Assembly: GCA_003993805.1 (NCBI GenBank) | Contig: RSEF01000003.1 | Location: 44,816,004-44,880,003, forward strand | Direction: 5' to 3' | DNA length: 64,000 nucleotides | Source of the DNA: Himantopus leucocephalus | Taxonomy: Eukaryota > Chordata > Aves > Charadriiformes > Recurvirostridae | Shown: positions 41,701-53,900 of the stretch, one piece after another | How positions within the stretch are numbered: the stretch's first letter is position 1 | Layout of the letters: each line of letters starts with the position of its first letter | Translations under genes and position numbers: made by a program | Notes under the pieces: generated by a model | The model's database searches: none | What the model saw: only the letters and a program-made list of their open reading frames with translations | Told to the model about the DNA's origin: nothing

Positions 41701-44700
41701 ATGTTATATTGGTCCGAGAAATGAGTGTGGTGCGTACAGCCACTTGAGGGGAAGGCAGCCTCTAGAGCAGACCACGGAGCAGTTTCACCTGCTCTAAACG
41801 TTTCAACTCTTTTCAACTCTCATTTTCAATGCGCGTCTTCTGAAATGACTTCTCTTTCTCTGATTCTGCTGACAGCAGTTTCCAGGGGTCTTCTGCAACA
41901 GCATGAAAATCATAAGCCCTGCCACTTGTCAGCCCGATGACTGCTTTTCTTTCACATGCTGTCTGCACAAAGCCATGCTACTGCCTGCATCCTTTTGCTC
42001 CTCCTGTCTTAGGTTGGGTATTTCCCCAGCTAAGAATTGATCAAATGGACTGATCTGCATTTTGTGGGCCAAGGAAAGGCTCTCAACATCTGCAAGAGCC
42101 CTGGCCCGCCCTTACGGGGAGGGAGGGGAACCCCAGTGTTTTGTTGCCATATGGTTTTGGCTGATTTGTGGCTTTAATCATTTCCTCTTGGCAGAGGACT
42201 ATCCAGCTCGCTCTGCTCTCTACCAGGAACTGACTCATGGAAATGGAGTTTTCCCTCAGTGCATTGGGAGACCAAATATCTGTGTGTGTTCGAGGAAGCT
42301 AGTGAGATAATGTGCAGATGATGAAAATTTCTAAATGTGGGGGAAAACCCATATTTGGTTATTTTAAATAAAGCTTCTCATTTTATACACTGGCCAATTA
42401 GAGGCTCATCTATTCTAAATCAGAGATTTGTCTGCCTTATTGCTCACAAATTGCAAAGCTGGTGACCTGAATGTTGTTGCTTTACAGAGGTAAGTGATGG
42501 TTGTAGTGGATAGAACTGATCAGATACCATGGCGATAAGCCTGATACAAAATACAAACCTTAGTCTTGCTGTCAGCTCTGTGCAGATCTTGTGTCCTGTG
42601 TTGACAGAACATCATGGCCTCAGGCGTCATCATCATCATCTAGGCTTGAACCTGGGATTTGTGGATCTCAGAGCACAGCCTGCTATGAGCTGGAGGCTCA
42701 GGCAGGCAAGCGCACTGTGACCAAACATGAGGTAAAGCGTATTTGCGTAAGCCGCAATGAAAAAGATTTAAGCAAATACCTTTTTATCTCACTTTTGTGA
42801 TAGGCTAAGTGTGTATGCAGCTGCCACTGCAGCTCTGCAGATAAGCAGCATCTTCTTGAGCCGTGGCAACTAATCAAGTACCTGAACTGTGAGCTGAGGG
42901 GCCCATCTTTGTTATCACGAGACTGAATTCTCTCAGTAGTGTTCGTGATCCACCCACAAGAAGGAGGCAGAGCTGCAGCAGGCAGGGGTTCGGACTGCGT
43001 TTGCAGGAAATCCAGTTGATCATAGTGGAGCTCTGGGGGGGGTCCAGGGATTTGTACATTTGGGGAGCTCACAGGATGGGTGCCTCTGGTGTGTTAGAAG
43101 TGTCTTGGCAAACCAAGCTCATTAAATTATAGGGTGTGTCACCTGTACTATCAAAAAGTTGGCGTTTTTTCATGCTGTTTGTTGTCTTCTGTCATAGGAT
43201 TAAGCACTCCAAACAATGGAGCTTTCTCAGTATCCTCGGGAAGTTATTTCCTACCTTTAAAGATTAATGTCATAGAAATTCTTCTTTGATCTCAAGCCTG
43301 ACTTTCATTGGCTCAGTTTTATCTTCTTACTCCTGGATACAAGAGACAATGGCAGGAGAAGCAGGATTTCTTGCATCAAGGTCTGGAGGCACGGTATCGC
43401 TGTTGCCCCAGCTGTGGAGGGGTTGTGGATGGCCAGGCTTCGAAGCAGCAATGCCTTTCCCTCGTGAGCAGGAAACCTGCTGCGTTTCAGCTGTGTTGCC
43501 CGCTGACTGATCTTTGATGTTTTTATTTTGAAACACATCCCACTGTACAAGATATATGTGTAGCTACAGCCCTAAAAGATTATCTATATGCTGTTGCGCA
43601 CGAGCAGGCTGCACCCAAGGCTAAATCCCGCAGCCTAGCCGGGTATTAGCTGACAAGCAGGTGATACGCGGAGAACAAATGGGGAGCACAGAGGGTGTTT
43701 GTTAGGCTCCTGGGGCCGAAGAAATGGGGGTCTGTGCTCGGGAACAAAGACAATTTGCATTTAATTTCTCTGGGCTGCAGTGCTGGCAACAATGGTGGAT
43801 GTTCATCTGTAGCATTAAAGCACTGCGCGGTCTGGGCTGAATGGCCGTCTTTGTTGAGGGCTGGAGCAGCCGGAGCACTGCAAGTCGGGACCAAAGCGCT
43901 GTGTCACACAGCGTGGCCACAAGCACGAGAGGGGGGAGAGAGAGAAACTGGATGCTGGTAAAGCCTACCACATCTCTCCTCCTGTCCCTGGGGAGGTGTT
44001 CGGTAACCCTGGGAAGCCCTAAAGGGAAAACGGTGCCATCCTCAAGTGGCTCTCCCGTGGGGTCACGGTCAGTGTCTGTCCGTGCAGGTGTTCACCTCTG
44101 TTCTTCCCAGAGGCTGCTGCTCTTCCCAGAGGACTATTGTGGGGGTCAGGCAGGAGCAAGCCAGGCCATGCATGAGGTGCATCCTGCTCCGGCAGCTAGC
44201 TGAGGCTCCACGCAAGAGATTGAACAGCCCCGAATCTTACCTGGCTGGGACAGGGTCTCCTCCCTAGATTAGGCCTTCAGAAGGTGATGAGGAGTGTAGG
44301 GATGGAGATGGAGAGTGAAGTGTGGTGCAGAGCCCTGTTCCGCTAGCAGACACCCGAGTTCAGCCAGGTGTTACACGGTGGATGGGATCCCCCTCTAGAC
44401 TTTGTTGGGGCAGGCTTAGCACCGAATCCGTCGTTCCGATTAACACCCAGTGCAGAGGGCTGAGGCTTGGAAAGCCCCTCTCCAGGGGCCTTCAGGCACT
44501 CACTGGGCTGTGAAAATCACGTTGCTTCAGATTGCCAGCTAGCAGCCACAGAACAAGTTGCTGTGGCCACCAGCAGCGTTATCGTTCCCACAGTCCCCAC
44601 CCTCCTTGCTCACTGCAGTAGCTGTACTTCTGATTACAAGTACCAAAGCAGTGGGAGTTTGGCTGAGACCACCACTGGGCAGCAGGTGACTGGTGGGGTC

Positions 44701-45410
44701 TTCTACTGGTCTCTTACAGGAGTGATTTGCAGTCTGCTCTTGACCGCAACAGGCAGGAGGAAAGCGTGGGAAGTAGAATCCTATTCTCTAGCCCCACAGA
44801 GAAATGGTGTTTGGTTCGGGGACTGACTGTGCCAAACACTGTCTCGGAAACTTGAGCTTCTCCTGCCTCACCTACCCCATTGTACAATGCTTGCTGTGCC
44901 AGCTAAATGAGAAGTAGTGTTAATTGCACTGTGCGCTCCTAAGCTTCTTTCCATGGCTTTCTGGAGGCTGATTAAGATAGAGAAAGTAAAGTGGAGATTA
45001 TTGGGATCCTGGAAGGCTAGGGGAGGAAAAAAAAGGAAATTCCTTGGAGGGGAAAAAAGAGGGATTTGAACAGCTGATGGCAAGCCTCTGCAAACAAACT
45101 GGGAGAGTTAGGCGGCAGATGGACTAACACTCTCTGGGCTTGTGCCAATGCATCAGATTGATTTTAAAGATGAAGCACCCACTGCCTGGGAAAGCAAGCC
45201 AGTAGCCCTGCGAGTAGGAGCGCTTCCTGGCAGCTGTTCAAACACTAGCTGCTTTACAGTTCGCTTTCGGTGCACCAGGAGTCAGTGAGAAGCACTGGGG
45301 ACTTGGGATATGAAATCTGACCGGTAGGGACTATGGACCAATAAAGGGATTATTTTTGTAGGGACGATTGCATGGAAAATAATGTCCAGTTCCTCAGAAA
45401 CTCACGGGGT
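38761..45410. other. Intergenic, mostly unique
   Basis: No gene recognised. A short (CAT)n run lies near 42627. An AT-rich unique segment (about 42310-42480) and GC-rich segments around 39960-40300 and 43640-44520 give many spurious overlapping open frames. Confidence 0.6.
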
Positions 45411-45540
45411 GCAATTAAAGGACCAGAAGAGATCAAAGGGCCATCAAATCTAACTCTGTGCCTCCCAACATGGTGAGTGCTGATTCTTTCAAGAAAAGGT
45501 GTAGACTTCTCTGGAATTCAATTTCTGAGGTGGAATTTTT
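45411..45540 (-). repeat. Possible ancient CR1 remnant
   Basis: 'aaaggaccagaagagatcaaagggccatcaaatctaactctg' loosely follows the reversed old-CR1 pattern seen at 38603. The match is weak. Confidence 0.3.
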
Positions 45541-45896
45541 TTGCTGGACCTCAGCTGTAGACCTTGCTGTAGATCAGCTTACGTCCTGAGCTATGGCAGC
45601 TGTCCCGAATTACATTAGCTGTGTTGTGGACATCTACCATAATGTGTTTGAACTGAACTCACAGGGTACCTCAGTGGTGGGTTTGGATACGTACACTGAC
45701 AAATACCTCCTTCTTCCACACCATCCCTCTCCTTCCAGAAATGATGTGAGCTGGAGTGGTTTATTTTTCCCTCCTGCACTTTTCTCAAAATGAAATGAAA
45801 AACCCCCTGTTGATGAAATAAAACTGCTGAATAATAAAACATGTGAAGGCTCTTCAGTAAAATAAGCATTTTCACAGCAGTTCATTCCGTTGGATT

Positions 45897-45998
45897 ATAC
45901 GTATACGTATGCGTAGTATAGCCTGATGGTCCACCTAATTTATGAAGGCTGTTCCATGGTTCTTCCTATTAATTTCCAATTATATATAATTGGAAATT
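45897..45998. repeat. Pair of perfect palindromes (14 bp and 28 bp)
   Basis: ATACGTATACGTAT at 45897-45910 is a perfect 14-bp palindrome. At 45971-45998 a perfect 28-bp palindrome has arms AATTTCCAATTATA. Both were checked base by base. Confidence 0.9.
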
Positions 45999-48428
45999 CT
46001 CTTTTAGTATGCCATGCACTGTTTTTATGGTATTCATGGCAAAGAGACACAGACTCAGACCCTGAGCTGGTGCCAGCTCCCACATCTTGAATTGCCCCTT
46101 GAACATAAGCTTATATAAAAGTTAATCAGTTTTTAGGCTGATTGTACAACATGTGCAGTTGTGATTAGAGTCTATATTTAAAGCCTCGGCTGCCAAAAAG
46201 ACTTCAGCAATGACAGGCTTACAAGGATTTCAGCAAAAGGCTGACACAAATGTGGGGTGGGCTGGTAGTGCCACACAATTTACGCTCTGCCCCGAGGAAA
46301 TGCCACCCCCCACCCTGGCACGGCACTTTCCTCCGCCTCCGTTGGCGTTGCAGTGAGAGATGCTCGTGTTTGTCATCCTGCTTCCTCCACCGTCCCGCGG
46401 TTTCTGATGCAATAGGACCAGAGTGAGAAAACAAGTATGATGCAGCAGGCCTGGTGAAGCACGGCCGTGGCAAATGGCAAAAAGCACTGGGAGGCTGGTG
46501 GCAGGTCTGATATTGGGGTTTTCAGGGGCAGAGGTGTGGAAAGGTAAAGAAGGAGCAGCATCAGCTGCTAGTTCACGTCGATGAAGAGTTCCCCGTTTCC
46601 CTCGCTGTGCTGGTTGTTTGCAGCCAGAGTAGTTTGGAGAAAACCAATATCCAGCTGTCACTCAGAGCTCGGATGAGTTGTGTCTCGATGTTTGCAATAG
46701 TGTGTCTTGACTTCTGAGTAGCTGGGGTCTTGCTGAAGCCAGAGAACCTGATCGGAGAGGATTTTTCAGTCAGATTTTCAGCTTTAAGCTAAGACAGACT
46801 CTGATCTGCCCGCTTAGCTGACGGCCGCAGGTCTGGGGGCCGGTGACTTGGTCTTTCACTGCTGGGGCATTTGTTCAGAGGTACTCCATGCAAATAGTGT
46901 GACAGGCTCTGACAGGCTCTACCAGCTGCTTGGCCATTTATGGCCTGGTGTAAATTAGACATGGTGGTCCCTAGAAAAAGCAAGCAGTAATTCAGCAGAA
47001 GGACCACTGGGCTCAGACGAATATCGCTTAAGTGTGCGCTAAATGAGTATGTATCCAGATTTACCCAGTCCAAGATGACATCCCTCTTCCGTTTCTCAAA
47101 AATAGCATCCCATCACCTAAAGCCCTCTCCTGGTCTGCTTTACTAAAAACAGTGTCGTTAAAATATTAAAACAAAAGTTACTTCCCTCTGTTGTATCCCA
47201 CTGCTTTTATACCACTGACTTCATTGGAGCGACACTGGCATGGAGCAGAGACAGCCTGATGATGAGTCTGGTCCTGCATTTACTTCACTAAACTCATTTA
47301 ATGGATTTCTAGAGGCGGGAATGTCATGGTAACTGATGGGAATGCATCAGGTAGGAAATGACAGGTTTCTGACTGATAGCCAGGCACATTAAAGATATGG
47401 GTGTTTACTGGCAGGGAGAGTTACTGGAACAAAAATTTTTATGATTCATGGAAAATAAATGTAAACATAAAATTATTTTGTTTTACTTTCTCCTCTCCTG
47501 GTCACTGACGACACCTGATATAAAATGTTACCTACCTGCTTAGAGAACAGAAATGTTTTCTGGGCAGATTCAGAGTCTGGTAACACCAAAGTCAAGCTGG
47601 AGTCGTACCCCAGCGCTGTCCGTGGAGTTCCTCTGCACTTACACCAGCATCGTAGATGAGCTTCTGACTCACGAGAGCAATCAAAGCTAATCGACGTGGC
47701 TAGAATTTGAAATTTCAAAAGCTTCTGCTGAATGGTTTGTGAGCAATCTACAGGCTACGAGTTATTTGCGGAAAGTATCCAGCAGTTAATTTCAAATCCC
47801 ATATACATTTGAGATGTTCATAAGCTACTTGCAGACAATTTGCAAACAGAAAAAGAGGCTAAAATTCATCAAAATAAATGATCTGCCATGAATTATTCAT
47901 TTGGCTGCCATCAATCATGCCAAATGTCTCCCTTGTTGTTAGTCTCTGCAAAGAGATCAGGGATTGAATTTAGCTTAGAGACAGAAGTATGCTTTCACCC
48001 CTAGAGGTGCTTCTTCAAAGCAGACTAGCGGCATGTAGGTGATGAGAATAAGAAAGCTTCGGCGGCACAAACCGTTCCTGCTCTGTGGGTAAACAGCAGA
48101 TTTTAGCCAGCAGGGCTGTCAGGCAGGCTGCTTCCACAAGGACCATTTTTATAAAAAAACCAACCCAACCACCAAAACAAGCCCTGAACTTGAAGCGGAG
48201 AGGAAAAGAGAGAATTTGGGGTGTTTGTTGTAAACAGGAAGGGCGTCTTTCAGCCCATCCGAGCAGCAGGCTGGGGGTACCTTTGCCTTTTAAGGTGGGA
48301 AGGAAGAGTACGGGTGAAGTGAAGTTTGGATCACTGAGAAATAAAAGCAGGTATCACGACCTGAGAGCATTTCAGGCAGCAGCATGGCTTCCCTTCTGTG
48401 CATACGTAATTCACCTCTGGTCATGGGC
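45999..48428. other. Intergenic, unique
   Basis: A perfect 2 x 10 base repeat lies at 46901-46920. An AT-rich unique stretch at about 47700-47960 has the look of a conserved non-coding element. No gene recognised. Confidence 0.6.
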
Positions 48429-48673
48429 ACGCTCCTGTAACTAGCAGGAAGGGGACAGCCAGAATTAAATTACTTTAAATGAGTGGTGTCCGTGCAACAT
48501 CTCGGAGAGAGGGGCTGCACTGGAAAGGCTCCGTAGCACTTGGTTAATATGNACGCTCCTGTAACTAGCAGGAAGGGGACAGCCAGAATTAAATTAGTTT
48601 AAATGAGTGGTGTCCGTGCAACATCTCAGAGAGAGGGGCTGCACTGGGAAGGCTCCGTAGCACTTGGTTAATA
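48429..48673. repeat. Near-identical direct duplication around a single N
   Basis: Copy 1 (48429-48551) and copy 2 (48553-48673) begin with the same acgctcctgtaactagcagg and differ at three internal substitutions plus the last few bases. The N at 48552 lies exactly between them. This is the signature of two overlapping contig ends, or two haplotypes, joined without merging. Confidence 0.9.
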
Positions 48674-50180
48674 CAGTGGCAACCATGTCCAGATAAAGCT
48701 TTTTTGGGGAACAAAGGTGGCTAATTAAAGGGAAAGAGCCTCAATCACTGCTGTTTTGCTCAGGTTGACAGCAGAGAAATATAGCTGACACCAACTGCAT
48801 TTTGATAAATGGCAGTGGCATAGTGCAAATAAGAGCACTAAGAGTAAATAAGCTGTCTTACGTTGGAAAAAAAAAAGCTTAGTTTGATTCAAAGGCAATA
48901 CATGTAGCAGCAAAAGCCCTCGGCGCTCAACAGGCCCTCATATGAGGCTCTTATAACTGGGATTTAGTTGCAGCATGGACGTATTATCCCTGTTTTTTCA
49001 ATAAAGGCATTGCCATGGCTGCACGCGCAGTGACAAGCCAGACCCAACTCTCCAAAGCCTCAGCCCAGTGCCTGAGGTGCTAGGTTACAGCTTTTACTGT
49101 TCAGAAGATGAAAATAAATCGGGCATAATAGAGTATAGGGAACTGAAACGCCACTTAGCCGAACGAGGGGCATCTAGCAGCAAAACTGATAAGAACGTAT
49201 GTTGAAGCAATCTCTTCGCACATCAATTTACATCTTACGCTTTGCCGCGAGCCCTTTACTGGAGAACCACTCAGCAACATTTAATTTAGACAAGCGTACC
49301 TGTCATCTTTAGCCTGTTGCTTCTCACGTTGGTATAACACAGACGGCTTGCTGGGGGTGAGCCAGAGGGGCTGGTCTCCCAGGCTGGGATTGCCGGGGCT
49401 GCTGGCAGCTGGCCGCCTGCCTCCACGTGGTGGTGGGCGCCCGGATGGTTTCTCATTCGAGCCCTGGTTTGGAAAGGAAGGTCTTTTACATCTCCAGGAG
49501 AGAGCAGCCAGGTCTCTGAGACAGATTGTGTGGAAGAAATGCTGATTTCTTTTTTAATAATCTCGTCTTCCTTGCAGCAGATTAGGAACAGGCTCATCGG
49601 CCAGGTAGCTGTATTTGAGTTCATTTCCCCTCTATTCCAAGCTTTTATTTCAGTCTGTTTGACCTAAAAATTAATTATAATTTACCATATACAAAGTAAT
49701 ATGTTTTTCTTTATGGTATATTATATGCACACGGCTTCAAGATCTTAACAACCTCTTGTCCCCGATCTAAGGCAGGCTAAAGGGAGGGCTCAACAGGGCG
49801 CTGGTGAGCTGACAGCACCGGTGTGGTGAGAGGGGAGGCTGTAACCGGGCTAGATGAGTGCCTGCCAGCCCGTGCCCACTGAGGTGCCTGTCCCTGCCAG
49901 CCCTGGCACACCACCGCTTTCCAAAAAGGCTCCCTGGCCCCTTCGGCAGGCTGCAGGCAGCGGTCCGGCTGAAACAGGGGGCAGCAGGTGAAACAGAGGA
50001 GCAAACCTCATTACACAGCTCGGCGTGTGTCTAAAATGCTGAGTTTTTTAAGGTTGCCCAAACACTGTGCGGGAAGGGAGCATTCAAGGCGGTGTAGCTG
50101 GACCAAGCCATTGAGTCTGGTTTACGTGTGAGGAGGAGACCCCTTTCCCTTGCCCGCCTCTGCAGACTGGCACTGCAGCG
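48674..50180. other. Intergenic, unique
   Basis: No gene or clear repeat. AT-rich at 49620-49740, GC-rich from 49760. Confidence 0.6.
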
Positions 50181-50930
50181 AAGGCATCGGCAGAGCAGAT
50201 GCCGCTACCTGAGGTGCACAGGACCTGCTGCGGGGCTCTCCTGAGAGACCCAAGCCCAGACCTTGCTCCTGCCTGTTCCTACAGCCATCTCAGTGCCACC
50301 TCTGTCCCCCATGAGCATCGCGAGAAACCCCACCACGAGCATCGCTGCCTCAGCACAGGCAAACCCCATCCTGTACCCTGCCTCCTCTTAAAGCCTGTGC
50401 TTCAAAAAGCTTCTGAAAGGGGATATAGTAGCTCTTTCCCTCTCTTTGGTCCAGCTGACCCCTTTCCAGATCCCCTCCCCAGATTCACACCTTCCTGCCA
50501 GAAAATCTGTCATCAGCCAGGAGGCCACCGGTCAGTGCTGAGAGGAGCCCAGGTCCCACCCAGAGGCTGGCCCTGTCCTGTGTGGTTGATGGAGCCCGTG
50601 GGGAAGGTGGGCAGACTGGCCTGGCTGAAGCTGCCATGTCGACACCCCCTGTACCCCTGCGTGGCTGGGGGCTGGGGTGGCCTCCAGGGCCGGGCTGGGG
50701 GGAAGTGGGAGCAGGGCAAGTGTGGCTTTTCTCTGCAAGGATCATCTGCTCTGCTCCCCAGGACTTCCTGCGTTGGGTGGCCATGTGCTGGCAGGGAAAG
50801 GCAGCCCCACCACCCGAGCAGTGGTCCCCGCCTGTGGCCGCTGAGGGGGCACGCTACCCCCCACAGAAGGTCCCTGACACCAAAATTTAGGGCAGTGCTC
50901 TCACATTGCAACTGGTGGTGAAGGAGTGGG
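50181..50930. other. GC-rich segment with long spurious open frames
   Basis: A 240-codon open frame on the plus strand (50199-50921) overlaps 99- and 144-codon frames on the minus strand and a 102-codon frame in another plus frame. The proline/cysteine/tryptophan-rich translation has no recognisable domain. Stop scarcity is explained by composition, so it is not called as a gene. Confidence 0.6.
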
Positions 50931-53900
50931 GGATGCTGGAGGCTCAATGCTGCTAAATTGCTTTGCCATTAGTGACACAGACTCTGTTACCTCAGTTACC
51001 TCATGTTTCATTTTAAATACATTTGCTTGCAGACAGCAGTTTTGCAGTCTTACTTACATTGCCATAGAAACAATCTTTCGCATTCCTCTATTTGTTGTGC
51101 ATTTTTGTTAAAGGCTCTTTCTTCTTTACTTATCCACTCCATCTTTTCATTTGCTGCCTCTCTCTTCATTATGTCCTTCCAATTCCCTTGCCTTCTACCT
51201 TGCCGTGCTCCAGCTAAATATTTTTCTCAGTAAAGGTACCCAGCTCACAGCCTCTACCTGTACAGCTGTCAAAATCTGCCGGTGACATGCCACACGGATG
51301 AGGAAATTGTGCTGTGTGCGAGCGCGCACGTGCCTATGCCCACCAGTGCAGGGATGAGGGGAGGAGAAGGAGGTGGGAAGAAGTGTGATAATCTGGTATC
51401 AGACCGGTTGCCCTTGACAGTAATGAAACCAATTTTAACTTCTGCTTTGTGACCAGGGAATGAGGCTGCCCATCAGATAAGGGGCTGTGGGACTCCAAGG
51501 GATTTCTCGCCCTGTTCATTTACGCTGGGAAGGAGCGCTGCTGAAAACTTCTGTGCTCCATATAATTATAAGAAGGCAAAAATCTTCTTTGGCATGCTGA
51601 TTAGACAGAGAGATTTTATGATGAATCACTCTCCCTGGTGGATTGCATTTGATTGTTTGCTTTATAAGAGAAAAGGAAGAAAAAGGAAAAGGAAGATGTT
51701 TAGGGCTTTTCTGGTTGCAAAGGGTGACTTTTGCTAACACCCAGATTGTATCTTGTTTCCCTTCTCCTTTGCTCTCGTTAGCAGGAAGGGCCCAAGAAGA
51801 AATGAGCCATTCATGAAAAAAAAAATTAAAAAATTCAGTGACTGATCACACATAAACAAATACATCTTTTTTCCCTCCCATTCCTCATGGGAGGCCGCTC
51901 TACTGCTGGCAAAGGGACAGGCGCTGATGCGACCAGGATCACCTTGCATTGCGAGTGCTGGGCAGGGTGGGGGACAGAGTCCTCTCTCCTGGGACACAGG
52001 GCAGGGCTCTGCATGCCAGGCTGGGCACTGCTCCTGATCTGGCTGGAGAATGTTCCAGCAGTGAGCTGGTGTTGCTGGCTGCAGGACTTGGGGAGTGTTT
52101 TGTCCAGCCGCTCTTGTGTTGCACAGTGTGTGAGGGAACGGAGGATGTCACCTGGGCCTCTCTGTTACCACTGTCTTCTTTTTTTTTTAAATTTTGTATT
52201 CAAGAGAAGGGTTAACTGCATTGCATTAACTCTTCAGTGATACATCTTCTCATTTAAATTCCCCTTCCTCAGAGACACGGACATTCTGTATGTCCCGGCA
52301 GTGAAACTGTGACAAGTGGCTGGAGTGTATAGGAATCCTAAAGTCCCGCTTGTCTTGCGTGACAGCAGGATAAACAAAACCAGTGTTTCTCCTGTAAATG
52401 GGACAGGAGAAGAAGAATTAACAGCTGTAAGAGAGCTTAGTTTCAACATCAGGAAGCCACATGCAGCACAGATTCAGTTCCTTCCTTCCCTTGCATTCAG
52501 CACATCCTTTAGGAGTACTAAGTGAAGCGATGATGGGGTGTATGGAGAGGACGAAAGGGGGAAAGCAGGACAGGATTTACCTTGATTCTTCCCACCCTCC
52601 AAAGTCTTCTATCAAGGGGAGCGTGCTCAGGAGAGTTTTTGATTCTTGCTTTGTACAGATACACTGTTTTTCTCTTCACTTTTTCCCTTGGAGCAGCCAT
52701 GCACTGAAATCTGTTTATAGTACACAGTTATTACGATCAAATGTAACAGTAATAGCACGTGGCACTCTTGTCTTTTCTGAATCAATTTGTACCATGTATG
52801 AGTCTTAGTCCTGTCAGATGAAGTGAACTGTGACAATGTCTATCCATCCATCAGGACAAATCAAGCTATTCATACATTTACTCCAAGGACATCTTACTGC
52901 ATTTAAGATTTTTTCCTGCGGCAGTGCTTCTGTTTTGTAATGCCAAATGTAAAAACCGTGGGGTCACGGGGTCCTTCAAAATTGTTACAGCTGCATTGGC
53001 CATGTTGGTGTCATCTAATCACCTGTATTTCCCGTATTTGGCTTCCCTCCAGTGTTGTTTTCTTTTTCACATTTTTTTAAAACAATTTCAGGTACAGGGA
53101 GCTCCTTTCCTCATGTCATGTATGGCTGTCATGCACAAACTCACAGCTGATCCATAAAGATGCTCCAAGTGCTATTGGCTAATGCCAGCTATTAGTGCTA
53201 CTGGCCTACTGGTGTGGAAGAGCAGGGTTTTTAGGAAAAAAATGCACGCTTTTTCAGCCTGGTGATGATGCAGTGTGAGTTACAGTAGTGGGAAACTGAG
53301 AGAGGCCCTAGAACTTTTGCTCAGAGAGTCTGAAATGTGTGTTAGTGCTAGAGCAGAGCACCTTTGCCCTTCCTGGGAGAGCAGGGCCAGCCATGGGCTG
53401 CTGTACCCAGTATATCCCCAGCAGAACTTATTATTTGTAAAGAGATGTCCAAAGGCTAAACTCCGGGGTACAAATTCCTTCCTTCTATAGCTCCATTTGA
53501 AGTGGCAGCTACCATAACCTGACTCCCAGGTGGTTTTTTTTGTGTAAGAACATAATTTCTCTACTAGGGAAGCTCGTGGTGTTTGTTCCACCATCCTGAA
53601 TCCATAAAACTCTTTAGAACCTCAGCTGCAGCTATTGATACTTTTCGTTTCCTAAGTTATTTTTCTCCCCTATCCTCTCTAGAGACTTAATTACACAAGA
53701 AGCAGCTATATGAAGGATCAATAACTGCCGTAGAGCAAGTGATGCTTCCACATGGCAGCATGGTGACTATCAGTGCTTTCTGATACTCAGACCGTTAGGG
53801 GAGCATCCTGACCAATTCTGACCTCCATTTCCATTTGCACCGTGCTCCTCTAGAACATGCTGGCTTGTCAACAGGTTTATTGATACAGTGAACTACAACT

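Noticed and set aside
48429..48673. Biological tandem duplication
   Set aside because: The single N lies exactly at the junction and the same arrangement recurs at 61858, so an assembly join is the simpler reading.
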